A DNA stretch of 41,096 bases, from NCBI GenBank assembly GCA_017415185.1, contig JAFQHZ010000027.1:1-41096 (forward strand). Reading direction: 5' to 3'. Numbering within the stretch: the stretch's first letter is position 1; each line of letters opens with the position of its first letter. This DNA comes from Candidatus Gastranaerophilales bacterium (lineage in GTDB: Bacteria; Cyanobacteriota; Vampirovibrionia; Gastranaerophilales; Gastranaerophilaceae). The notes beneath the pieces are model-generated. The model was not told the origin of the DNA. It made no database searches and saw nothing but the letters and a program-made list of their open reading frames with translations. A program made the position numbers and the translations under genes. Below are positions 1-7,073 of the stretch, in pieces.

Positions 1-160
1 AGTTCTTTGTATGGATATAGATGGTGTTCCTGACAATGCAACAAAAGATGACTGCGTGAATGAATGTCCTTTTGGGTTTGGTATTCGTGCCGACGGGAAA
101 ATTTTTAATGGCGCAAAGGCTGACGAGTGGCTTGAAAAATCTATTTCGCAAAAAGATTAA
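1..160 (+). CDS. C-terminal end of a probable pilin-like / type II secretion pseudopilin protein (partial)
   Basis: The gene enters from outside the window; codons run in frame from base 2 to a TAA at 158-160, giving about 52 residues. The visible tail contains C-M-D-I-D-G-V-P, a Cys pair (DDCVNEC), then FGFGIRADGKIF and a lysine-rich end. An Asp-rich D-x-D-G-x-P segment, cysteines, and a closing F-G-x-x-I-x-x-D-G-K-I are typical of C-terminal domains of pilin-like proteins in low-GC diderms. The N-terminal prepilin helix that would prove this is not in the window. It converges with flhB, and the two stop codons overlap. The family assignment is inference. Confidence 0.4.
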   Translation, partial: VLCMDIDGVPDNATKDDCVNECPFGFGIRADGKIFNGAKADEWLEKSISQKD

Positions 161-1332
161 TTTTCTTCTTCCTTAAATTTTTTAAGTTGTTCTTCTTTTT
201 TCTTTTGAATTTCGGCGGTTGCTTGCGTGTCGCCTTTGTCCAATGCAGCTTTTTGAATTTTGCTTTGTTCTTTTTGAGTTGTTTTCTTGAGTTTATAAAC
301 AAAGATTAGAATTTCTGCGATTGCTTTATATAAATCAGGCGGAATTTGGCGATTAATTTCAACAAATCTGAATAATGCTCTTGCAACAGGCGGATTTTCA
401 ATAACAGGGATATTGTGCTCACGAGCAATTTGTTTAATTTTTTGAGCAAATAATTCTGTTCCTTTTGCAACAAGCATTGGCGATTCCATTGTTTGTGCAT
501 CATATTTAATTGCGCAGGCAACATGGGTTGGGTTTGTGACAACAAAATCGCAAGTTGTAACCGAATCCATCATTTTTTGTTGCAATAATTGCATACGCCT
601 TTGACGAAGAGCAGCCTTAACGTTTGGATCGCCTTCGGAGTTTTTATATTCGTCTTTTACTTCTTTAAAAGACATTTTTTGGTCTTGCAAAAATTTCCAC
701 TTTGTCACTCCATAATCCGCTGCGGCGATTATCAAAAAGGCAATCCCTGCTTTGATTACGAAATCCAAAATCAATGAACCAAATTGAATTAAAATTGCAA
801 AATCGTTATCGATTGCTGCAAGCATTAAAATATCTTCAAAATGCGAACTGTAAACAATATAACCAATTATTCCTAAAACAATAACTTTTGCAATATTTTT
901 GAACAAATCGAATAATGTTTTTGGACTTGCGAGGTTTTTAAAATATTTTGTTGGGTTGAATTTTTCTGCATTAAATTCCATTGGTTTTGTTGTAAAAAGA
1001 GGACCAATTTGAATCATATCTCCTAAAACACCAACGCACGAAGCCAAAATTAAAATAGGAAGGGTTATTATTCCTGCTGGAAGAAAAGTTTTGACAAATA
1101 AATATGGATATCCTATTTCTTCAAGATGTTTATTTGGAATTTGCTCATATATTTGAACAAACAATGCACTTAATTGCCCCCAAATAATTGGACCTAGAAG
1201 ATAAATCACGCTAAACATAATAATGATTGCAATAGCAGTTGATAAATCTTTTGATTTAACAACTTGTCCTTGTTCACGCGCTTTTCTTAGTTTCTGCTGA
1301 CTCGCTTCAAACTGTTTATTTTCGTCGCCCAT
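157..1332 (-). CDS. flhB: Flagellar type III export switch protein FlhB
   Basis: A 391-residue FlhB/YscU family protein, the inner-membrane export-gate component that switches flagellar export from hook to filament substrates. Residues 1-30 form the usual charged cytosolic start (SQQKLRKAREQGQV). Four hydrophobic segments lie near 32-60, 85-107, 145-165 and 180-205. The self-cleaving loop N-P-T-H is intact at residues 267-270, followed by the conserved cytosolic domain with PxVAKG-like and ENPPVARALF-like segments. The C-terminus ends in a Lys/Glu-rich tail of about 45 residues, longer than in enteric FlhB. It starts 3 nt after the stop of the upstream 783-aa gene, so the two are probably cotranscribed. 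No other export-apparatus gene is here, but flagellin lies about 33 kb away. Confidence 0.95.
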   Translation of the reverse strand: MGDENKQFEASQQKLRKAREQGQVVKSKDLSTAIAIIIMFSVIYLLGPIIWGQLSALFVQIYEQIPNKHLEEIGYPYLFVKTFLPAGIITLPILILASCVGVLGDMIQIGPLFTTKPMEFNAEKFNPTKYFKNLASPKTLFDLFKNIAKVIVLGIIGYIVYSSHFEDILMLAAIDNDFAILIQFGSLILDFVIKAGIAFLIIAAADYGVTKWKFLQDQKMSFKEVKDEYKNSEGDPNVKAALRQRRMQLLQQKMMDSVTTCDFVVTNPTHVACAIKYDAQTMESPMLVAKGTELFAQKIKQIAREHNIPVIENPPVARALFRFVEINRQIPPDLYKAIAEILIFVYKLKKTTQKEQSKIQKAALDKGDTQATAEIQKKKEEQLKKFKEEEN

Positions 1333-1335
1333 TTA

Positions 1336-3687
1336 TTACTGTTCTAGTTTAATATCTGCTACTTTGGGGTCTAATAGCTTTTTGCCTGCTTCTTCAAATT
1401 CAATTTGAAGAAGTTGTCTTTCTTCATATTTAATTGTTTTTACAACAGTTCCTTTGCCATATTTTTTATGAACAATAATGTTTCCAATGTTAAATACAAC
1501 ATTGTTGTCTTTTGGTTCTTCTTCTTTAAAAATTGGAAGATTTTCTTTTTGTGTGTTCGTTTCTAAAATATCGGCATTAATTTTTGTGTCTTTATCGACT
1601 GCGATAGTTGGCGCAGCTTGTTGATTTTTAGTATTAATGATTTCTTCGAAATTGTCATCAATTGAATCATCGGCAATTGCACTTAAATCGATGTCATCTT
1701 CTTCAGATTCTTCTTGCAAATCTTCTTCGTCTTCGCTATCTTGCGCCATTTGGAAGAAATCAAGCTCTTCGTCAGACAAATCATCGTCTAAAACAGGAAT
1801 GTCGTCATCAAGCTCTTGCGTTAAGTCTTCTTTTTTTGTTTCTTCTTCTGTTGCGGGAGCTTGTGTTGCTTCTTCGACAATTATTTCTTCAACAGCAACT
1901 TCTTTTGTTTCTTCTTCGATAATTTCTTCTGCTTTTTCTTCGATGTTTATAACAGGAGCTTGTGTGATTATTTCTTCAATTTTTTCTTCTTGAATTAAAG
2001 TTTCTTCTTCGATTTTAATTTCTTCTTGAGAAGTTTCAAGTTCTTCTTCTTGAATAGCTGGCTCTTCTTGTTCTTTTTGTTCTTCTTTTAATATATCTTC
2101 AAAAACATCTTCGTCTTCTTCTTGAATTTCTTTTGCAGGAGCTAAATCTTGAAAATCGTCTTGTGTTTCTTTTTTGATTTCAACTTCTTTTTCAGGATTG
2201 AAGATTAAATCGTCTTCAATGTTTTCTTTTGTAGAAAGTTCATTTGCAGATGTTGGGTCAACAATTTCTTCAAATGTTTCTTCTTCTTTTTCTTGAATGT
2301 TTTCTTTTTGGCTTGCTTCAAAATCAGAAAGCTCTTTAATTAATCTTGCAGAATCGCTCATTTCTTCTTGGGCTTTGTTTTCAAAATAATCGCCTTTTTC
2401 GCCAAGATTGTTTTGTTGAGCTTCTTGTTGGACTAATGTCAGGGCGATTTTTCTGTAATTTTTTCTTTTTTCTTGAATTTCTAATTCGTAATCTTTTACA
2501 AGATATAAAAATCCATCTGTATTTTCGCCAAATACAATGCAACCTTCTGAAATTAAATTAGACAGCGCAAAATTTGCATCCAAGAAATCTGCTCTTTGAG
2601 TAAGACTTGGCATAAGGATGTAATTTTTGCAATGTTGCATAACTGAAGGCAGTTTTTTGTAATTATATGAAACATTTGGCACAAAATTAATGTTTTTCTT
2701 TTTGTTGTAGATTTTGTTAATTAATTCTGCGCTGAATTGTTCGTCATTAATTCTTGTTATTAAATAAATTTCTTGTTCAATTTCTGAAACAATATAATTT
2801 AAATATGTTTTTTGCCAATATGATTCAAGACCTGATAAATCAATTATTGTAATTGGATTTTTTTCAATGGCTTTAAATAATGCTTCTTTTTCTGCTTTTG
2901 TGCGTGCAAAAACTTCATCCATTTGGTGTTTTTTCAATCTAACCAAAAGAAGTTTTAATTCAGGATATGGTGTTGCTTTGTGTTGTTGAATTAAAACACG
3001 AGTCAAAAGATTGAAAGGAATGAAATTGTCTTCTTGTTTGCGTGCAAATTTTTTAATTTCGTTTATGATTTCGCCGCCGATAGCTTGAAATTCTAAAGTT
3101 GCATCATATAAACATCTATTAAAAACATGGTCAATTGTTGAATAATTCAAAGGCATTTTGAAATTTTTAGAAGCTTTAATTTTCTTTGCGCCTTCAAGTT
3201 CTAAAACGCCAGTTGTATCAATAATTACAACGTTTTTCTTTTGTGAAAGTTTTTTTGCAAGATTGTATGTAATACATGTTGCATTTTCGATTTTGTCGGC
3301 TAAAACAACAGGATTATTGTTGAAAAAATCATATTGAATATTAAGACCGCATGAGTTTTTAATATTTGTTCCAAGGACAAATGTTTCTTTGTCTTGGTTG
3401 ACAAAAGATTCTATTTCTTCAGGTTTGATTTTTGAAATTTCGCATTCTTTGTTTGGCGTGAAGTTATCATAAGGCATAACTTCGTTGTTTTCAGTTATCC
3501 TGTAAAACAATTTTAATTTTGCAACATTTTGCGAAGCGTCAAACTTGTCGTCATAAATTTCAACAATTTGTGCAATATAACGACTATCGTCTGATTTTAC
3601 AACTAAAAAATCAAACAAATTAAAATTTTCAACTCTGGGGTTAAATAATATTCTGATACTATTATTTAAGGTATTAGCTACTTGCAT
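1336..3687 (-). CDS. Degenerate HerA-like ATPase with acidic linker and C-terminal PcrA/UvrD-type Tudor domain
   Basis: A 783-residue protein in three parts. Residues about 10-90 look like a HAS-barrel, the N-terminal beta-barrel of HerA-type ATPases. Residues 120-400 follow the HerA layout: a strand VVIIDTTG at 153-160 and a Walker B-like ITIIDLSG at 279-286. Where the P-loop should be (about 126-142) there is DKIENATC, without G-x-x-G-x-G-K-S/T. Residues about 440-700 are extremely Glu/Asp-rich low complexity. Residues 733-783 (IVHKKYGKGTVV...) match the Tudor-like C-terminus of PcrA/UvrD, known to contact RNA polymerase. The gene has its own promoter, an AGAAGG Shine-Dalgarno sequence, and flhB 3 nt downstream. 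Its function is unknown. I infer a non-hydrolytic scaffold, possibly linked to transcription or DNA. Confidence 0.6.
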   Translation of the reverse strand: MQVANTLNNSIRILFNPRVENFNLFDFLVVKSDDSRYIAQIVEIYDDKFDASQNVAKLKLFYRITENNEVMPYDNFTPNKECEISKIKPEEIESFVNQDKETFVLGTNIKNSCGLNIQYDFFNNNPVVLADKIENATCITYNLAKKLSQKKNVVIIDTTGVLELEGAKKIKASKNFKMPLNYSTIDHVFNRCLYDATLEFQAIGGEIINEIKKFARKQEDNFIPFNLLTRVLIQQHKATPYPELKLLLVRLKKHQMDEVFARTKAEKEALFKAIEKNPITIIDLSGLESYWQKTYLNYIVSEIEQEIYLITRINDEQFSAELINKIYNKKKNINFVPNVSYNYKKLPSVMQHCKNYILMPSLTQRADFLDANFALSNLISEGCIVFGENTDGFLYLVKDYELEIQEKRKNYRKIALTLVQQEAQQNNLGEKGDYFENKAQEEMSDSARLIKELSDFEASQKENIQEKEEETFEEIVDPTSANELSTKENIEDDLIFNPEKEVEIKKETQDDFQDLAPAKEIQEEDEDVFEDILKEEQKEQEEPAIQEEELETSQEEIKIEEETLIQEEKIEEIITQAPVINIEEKAEEIIEEETKEVAVEEIIVEEATQAPATEEETKKEDLTQELDDDIPVLDDDLSDEELDFFQMAQDSEDEEDLQEESEEDDIDLSAIADDSIDDNFEEIINTKNQQAAPTIAVDKDTKINADILETNTQKENLPIFKEEEPKDNNVVFNIGNIIVHKKYGKGTVVKTIKYEERQLLQIEFEEAGKKLLDPKVADIKLEQ

Positions 3688-3714
3688 TATAAACCTTCTA
3701 TCAATTCCTAATTC

Positions 3715-3743
3715 ATTATATCAACAAATTACTCATAATCCAA
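3715..3743 (-). promoter_or_regulatory. Sigma70-type promoter of the HerA-like gene and flhB
   Basis: On the minus strand TTGGAT (3743-3738) and TATAAT (3720-3715) are separated by exactly 17 nt. Transcription would start near 3708, giving a leader of about 20 nt that carries AGAAGG ahead of the ATG at 3687. Confidence 0.65.
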
Positions 3744-3846
3744 TATTAAGGTTGATATTATAATGTTTTTATATTACAACAAAAAATTTATTTTTTGCAA
3801 TGTTATTGTGTAGTTATGCAACATTTTTGTTTTTTTAAAATAATGC

Positions 3847-3875
3847 TTGACAGTTTTTTATGTCCTTAATAATAT
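3847..3875 (+). promoter_or_regulatory. Sigma70 promoter of the tRNA-tuf transcription unit
   Basis: A consensus TTGACA (3847-3852) is followed after 17 nt by TAATAT (3870-3875). The predicted start near 3882 lies 9 nt before tRNA-Thr(TGT). This is the best -35/-10 pair in the window, as expected for a stable-RNA and elongation-factor operon. Confidence 0.8.
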
Positions 3876-3890
3876 GTAGGTATAGAAATT

Positions 3891-3962
3891 GCCGATGTAG
3901 CTCAATGGTAGAGCAACGGTTTTGTAAACCGTAGGTTGCGGGTTCGAGTCCCATCATCGGCT
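3891..3962 (+). tRNA. tRNA-Thr (anticodon TGT)
   Basis: A 72-nt cloverleaf: acceptor GCCGATG pairs with CATCGGC, followed by discriminator T at 3962. The anticodon stem ACGGT/ACCGT encloses loop TTTGTAA, with anticodon TGT at 3923-3925. The T-loop is GGTTCGAGTCC-like. No CCA is encoded, consistent with the cca gene found elsewhere in the window. Confidence 0.95.
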
Positions 3963-3984
3963 TTTTTTAGTAAATATAGTGCAT

Positions 3985-4056
3985 GCCCTTGTGGCGCAGG
4001 GGTAGCGCACACCCTTGGTAAGGGTGAGGCCGTGAGTTCAAATCTCATCAAGGGCA
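3985..4056 (+). tRNA. tRNA-Thr (anticodon GGT)
   Basis: A 72-nt cloverleaf: acceptor GCCCTTG pairs with CAAGGGC, with discriminator A at 4056. The D stem is GCGC/GCGC. The anticodon stem CACCC/GGGTG encloses loop TTGGTAA, with anticodon GGT at 4017-4019. The T stem is GTGAG/CTCAT with loop TTCAAAT. It lies 22 nt after the first tRNA-Thr, in the same transcription unit. Confidence 0.95.
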
Positions 4057-4123
4057 TATTAAATCGTAAATTGACAATTGAATATTCAATAATAAGTCTA
4101 CAAATAAAAAAGTTTATTGATAT

Positions 4124-4206
4124 GGGTAGATGGCCGAGTGGCTAAAGGCGACAGACTGTAAATCTGTTCCCGCGAGGGTACGGTGGTTCGAATCCACCTC
4201 TGCCCA
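4124..4206 (+). tRNA. tRNA-Tyr (anticodon GTA)
   Basis: An 83-nt class II tRNA with a long variable arm. Acceptor GGGTAGA pairs with TCTGCCC, with discriminator A at 4206. The anticodon stem ACAGA/TCTGT encloses loop CTGTAAA, with anticodon GTA at 4158-4160. The T arm is GGTGG-TTCGAAT-CCACC. It is the third tRNA of the tuf unit. Confidence 0.95.
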
Positions 4207-4209
4207 TAT

Positions 4210-4375
4210 CTTAATAAATTTTGCTCTAGTCCGACGGACTTGACCAAAATTTATTAAGCCAAGGTGTGTGAGCACGACGGCAGCTGCGATGAGCTGGTGC
4301 CGAGTGCGAAACCGTACCAAAGCGACGTGGAAATCTTAGATTTCCTCAGGAGCGTTTTTTATAGAACATCGCTCC
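4210..4375 (+). other. Multi-hairpin structured leader between tRNA-Tyr and tuf
   Basis: Four successive hairpins fill this GC-richer gap. H1: a perfect 14-bp inverted repeat (4210-4223 with 4245-4258) enclosing a small AGTCC/GGACT stem (4228-4240). H2: GCAC/GTGC, CGGC/GCCG and AGCT/AGCT stacked with small bulges (4272-4307). H3: GGAAATC-TTA-GATTTCC (4329-4345). H4: GGAGCG/CGCTCC (4349-4354 with 4370-4375). Possible roles are RNase processing between the tRNAs and the tuf mRNA, control of tuf, or an inserted repeat element. No known riboswitch was recognised. Confidence 0.5.
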
Positions 4376-4434
4376 CAACCTACCCTCAAAAACAAACAAA
4401 CCAATAAAAATAAAAACGAAGGAGATTTAATCTT

Positions 4435-5643
4435 ATGGCTAGAGAAAAATTCGAAAGAACCAAGCCACACGTTAACGTTGGTACTATTGGTCACGTTGAC
4501 CACGGTAAAACAACATTAACTGCTGCTATTACAGCTTGTATGGCTGCTGCTGGTCAAGCAGAATTGAAAAAATTCGACGAAATCGATGCTGCTCCAGAAG
4601 AAAAAGCGCGTGGTATCACCATTTCAACTGCTCACGTTGAATATGAAACAACTGCACGTCACTACGCTCACGTTGACTGCCCAGGTCACGCTGACTATGT
4701 TAAAAACATGATTACTGGTGCTGCTCAAATGGACGGTGCAATTCTTGTAGTTGCTGGTACTGATGGTCCAATGCCTCAAACTCGTGAACACATCCTACTT
4801 GCTCGCCAAGTTGGTGTTCCAAACTTAGTTGTATTTATCAACAAATGTGATATGGTTGACGACGAAGAATTATTAGACTTAGTTGAAATGGAAGTTCGTG
4901 AACTTCTTTCTTCTTATGAATTCGACGGAGACAACATCCCATTCATTAAAGGTTCAGCTCTTCAAGCTCTTCAAGCTGTTCAAAACAACAGCACTATCGC
5001 TCGTGGCGAAGACAAATGGGTTGACAAAATTTGGGAATTAATGGACGCTCTTGATTCATACTTCCCAGAACCTGTTCGTGACTTAGACAAACCATTCCTA
5101 ATGCCAGTTGAAGACGTATTCTCTATTACAGGTCGTGGTACAGTTGCTACTGGTAGAATCGAACGTGGTATGGTTAAAGTTGGTGACGAAGTTGAATTAG
5201 TTGGTTTAGGCGAAACTAAGAAAACTACTGTTACTGGTGTTGAAATGTTCAGAAAACAACTTGATCAAGGTCAAGCTGGTGACAACGTAGGTGCTTTACT
5301 TCGTGGTATCGATAAAACTGAAATCCAACGTGGTCAAGTATTAGCTAAACCTGGTTCAATTACACCTCACAAAAAATTCACAGCTAACGTTTATGTATTG
5401 AAAAAAGAAGAAGGTGGACGTCACACTCCATTCTTCCCAGGATACCGTCCTCAATTCTATATCAGAACAACTGACGTAACTGGTTCAATCAAATTCGAAG
5501 GCGAAATGGTAATGCCTGGTGATAACGTTGTAATGGAAGTTGAATTAATCAACCCTGTTGCTATTGAACAAGGTATGAGATTCGCTATCCGTGAAGGCGG
5601 AAGAACAGTTGGCGCTGGTGTTGTAGATAAAATTATTGAATAA
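4435..5643 (+). CDS. tuf: Elongation factor Tu
   Basis: A 402-residue EF-Tu, the GTPase that brings aminoacyl-tRNA to the ribosome. All G-motifs are intact: GHVDHGKT at 19-26, RGITI in switch I, DCPGH at 81-85 and NKCD at 136-139. Domains II and III follow at full length and end in [11 protein letters not shown] strong Shine-Dalgarno sequence (GAAGGAG) sits 10 nt ahead of the ATG. Codon use is visibly richer in C-ending codons than in neighbouring genes, as expected for a very highly expressed gene. It is the last gene of a tRNA-Thr/Thr/Tyr/tuf unit, an arrangement like the E. coli thrU-tyrU-glyT-thrT-tufB operon, and is followed by a perfect terminator. Confidence 0.99.
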   Translation: MAREKFERTKPHVNVGTIGHVDHGKTTLTAAITACMAAAGQAELKKFDEIDAAPEEKARGITISTAHVEYETTARHYAHVDCPGHADYVKNMITGAAQMDGAILVVAGTDGPMPQTREHILLARQVGVPNLVVFINKCDMVDDEELLDLVEMEVRELLSSYEFDGDNIPFIKGSALQALQAVQNNSTIARGEDKWVDKIWELMDALDSYFPEPVRDLDKPFLMPVEDVFSITGRGTVATGRIERGMVKVGDEVELVGLGETKKTTVTGVEMFRKQLDQGQAGDNVGALLRGIDKTEIQRGQVLAKPGSITPHKKFTANVYVLKKEEGGRHTPFFPGYRPQFYIRTTDVTGSIKFEGEMVMPGDNVVMEVELINPVAIEQGMRFAIREGGRTVGAGVVDKIIE

Positions 5644-5667
5644 TTTGATTTGCAACTAAATAAAAAT

Positions 5668-5697
5668 AAAAGACTCCAAGTTTTCTTGGAGTCTTTT
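5668..5697 (+). terminator. Intrinsic terminator of the tRNA-tuf unit
   Basis: A perfect 13-bp stem (AAAAGACTCCAAG / CTTGGAGTCTTTT) with a TTTT loop and a T-run, starting 25 nt after the tuf stop. Confidence 0.9.
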
Positions 5698-5767
5698 GCT
5701 ATATTGCAACATGCTTAATTTAAAAGTAAAATATATATATTAACAACAAGCGATGCTGGAGCTAACA

Positions 5768-6208
5768 ATGAATTTAAAAATTAACACCTTGCCTTTTGGG
5801 GCTAATTATTCAATTAATGGAAAACAAACTGCAAAACAAACTTCTTTTGTTTATGAAACTGAACAAAAAAGGCTGAAGAAAAATGGGAAAATTGCAACTC
5901 AATCTCAAGAATATCTTGAATCTCCTCATATTCAAAAAGCAATTGATTATCTTCCAAAAGATACTTTTGTTCGTTTAAATACTGGAATTCTTGATAAACA
6001 AACTAATGGTGTTGATGAAATATTAGGCTTTACTCCTTTTATTTCTTTTGAAACAAAATCAATTAATGAACAAATTGAAATTTATCGCACGCTTGGCGAA
6101 AATGGTGATTCACTTTCTCTTTCTTTGGATGAGAATGGCGAATTAAACAAAAAAGAAATAGATAATTGGTTTGCTAATTTGTTATCTTTTTATTATTCAA
6201 AAAAATAA
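5768..6208 (+). CDS. Hypothetical protein, 146 aa
   Basis: I do not recognise this protein. It is hydrophilic, has no signal peptide or membrane segment, and is Asn/Lys/Glu-rich. It opens with MNLKINTLPFGANYSINGKQ and contains a stretch near residues 45-65 (YLESPHIQKAIDYLPKDTFV). The start at 5768 is preferred over the in-frame ATG at 5753 because GGAG lies 7 nt upstream of it; the earlier ATG would give 151 aa and has no such site. An N-terminus with NxxxFG-like text followed by a Lys-rich segment recalls short lineage-specific proteins in gut Melainabacteria, but this is only an impression. The gene stands alone between two strong terminators, so it is its own transcription unit. Confidence 0.7.
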   Translation: MNLKINTLPFGANYSINGKQTAKQTSFVYETEQKRLKKNGKIATQSQEYLESPHIQKAIDYLPKDTFVRLNTGILDKQTNGVDEILGFTPFISFETKSINEQIEIYRTLGENGDSLSLSLDENGELNKKEIDNWFANLLSFYYSKK

Positions 6209-6231
6209 AAAGCCCCTTTTGGGGCTTTTTT
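6207..6231. terminator. Bidirectional intrinsic terminator
   Basis: AAAAAGCCCC-TTTT-GGGGCTTTTTT forms a strong GC stem flanked by A-run and T-run, so it can stop both strands. It ends the hypothetical gene on the plus strand and the DUF378 gene on the minus strand, and it overlaps the stop codon of the latter. Confidence 0.9.
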
Positions 6232-6445
6232 AGTAGTTATATGTGCTGCATTCTTTTGTATCTTTAAATGATAAAATGAAATATCCGATAGCACATAAGC
6301 CTACTATTGTGTAAATGATTCTTGAAAGTGCGCTCATTTCGCCAAACAAGAAACTGATAAGGTCGAAATCAAATGCTCCAATTAAGCCCCAATTAAGAGC
6401 GCCAATCAGAACAATGGAATACATAATCCATTTAACAACATTCAT
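6230..6445 (-). CDS. DUF378 family small membrane protein
   Basis: A 71-residue protein matching the DUF378 family, with two transmembrane helices and the family signature N-W-G-L-x-G near residue 18, followed by FDFDLISFLFG and LSRIIYTIVGL. The function of the family is unknown. The start at 6445 is preferred because GGAG sits 9 nt upstream; a longer form from 6460 (76 aa) would place its own start inside the Shine-Dalgarno region. A 9-bp inverted repeat (6452-6460 with 6480-6488) can pair the Shine-Dalgarno sequence with an upstream complement, suggesting translational control. Confidence 0.85.
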   Translation of the reverse strand: MNVVKWIMYSIVLIGALNWGLIGAFDFDLISFLFGEMSALSRIIYTIVGLCAIGYFILSFKDTKECSTYNY

Positions 6446-6451
6446 AAAAGT

Positions 6452-6488
6452 TATCTCCATTCATTCTTACTTTTTTATTATGGAGATA
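6452..6488 (-). promoter_or_regulatory. Inverted repeat that can hide the Shine-Dalgarno sequence of the DUF378 gene
   Basis: On the minus-strand transcript TATCTCCAT (6488-6480) is a perfect complement of ATGGAGATA (6460-6452), with a 19-nt loop. The second arm contains GGAGATA, the ribosome binding site of the ATG at 6445. Confidence 0.5.
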
Positions 6489-6521
6489 TTTGTTTTGTTT
6501 TTTAATCCCCGAAAGTATAAT

Positions 6522-7073
6522 TTAAATTTTTTTGATTACCTTGCAAGGATTGCCCACAGCAATGCTATTTTCTGGAATATCTTTCACAACAACAGAACCA
6601 GCGCCAATTGTAACATTATCGCCAATTGTTACTCCTGCAATTATTACCGCATTGCCCCCAATCCAAACATTGGAACCAATTGTGATTGGTTTAGCGTATT
6701 CTAAAAGCTTGTTTCTCTCAATTGGGTCCGTTGGGTGTTGGGCGGTGTAAAATCCGCAATTTGGACCAATAAAAACGTTTTTTCCAAAAGTCACTTTGGC
6801 GCAATCTAAAATTACAAGATTATGATTTGAATAAAAATTTTCGCCAATTTCGATGTTATAACCATAATCGCAGTAAAAATTTGGCTCAATTGTGAAATTT
6901 TTGCCTGCTTTGCCTAATAATTTGGATAAAATTTCTTTCTTTCTGTCTGATTCATCAGGTTTTAAAAGATTATATTCATAACATAATTTTTTAGCGTTTA
7001 ATCTTTCGTTTGATAATTCTTCAATTGTTGAATCATATAAAATACCCGACAACATTTTTTCTTTTTCGTTCAT
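6522..7073 (-). CDS. maa: Maltose/galactoside O-acetyltransferase family (left-handed beta-helix)
   Basis: A 183-residue hexapeptide-repeat acetyltransferase of the Maa/LacA/NodL family, which transfers acetyl from acetyl-CoA to a sugar hydroxyl. The N-terminal cap (MNEKEKMLSGILYDS) and segment KLLGKAGKNFTIEPNFYCDYGYNIEIG are typical of the family. The catalytic histidine lies in FYTAQHP, and hexapeptide turns follow (ITIGSNVWIGGNAVIIAGVTIG...). The C-terminus AVGNPCKVIKKI is also canonical. Length equals the usual 180-190 aa. The start codon overlaps the stop of the upstream SIMPL gene by one base (TAATG), so translation is probably coupled. The true acceptor sugar cannot be told from sequence. 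Confidence 0.9.
   Translation of the reverse strand: MNEKEKMLSGILYDSTIEELSNERLNAKKLCYEYNLLKPDESDRKKEILSKLLGKAGKNFTIEPNFYCDYGYNIEIGENFYSNHNLVILDCAKVTFGKNVFIGPNCGFYTAQHPTDPIERNKLLEYAKPITIGSNVWIGGNAVIIAGVTIGDNVTIGAGSVVVKDIPENSIAVGNPCKVIKKI

Noticed and set aside
1637-1993. Open frame opposite the acidic linker, encoding a Ser-rich protein
   Set aside because: It is an antisense shadow of the Glu/Asp-rich codons of the HerA-like gene; it has no start context or independent support.
3936-4145. Plus-strand open frame across the tRNA cluster
   Set aside because: It runs through two complete tRNA genes and has no ribosome site.
4114-4320. Minus-strand open frame over tRNA-Tyr and the tuf leader, containing VDSNHRTLAGTDLQSVAFSH
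   Set aside because: That peptide is the well-known false translation of tRNA genes on the opposite strand; the DNA is explained by the tRNA and hairpins.
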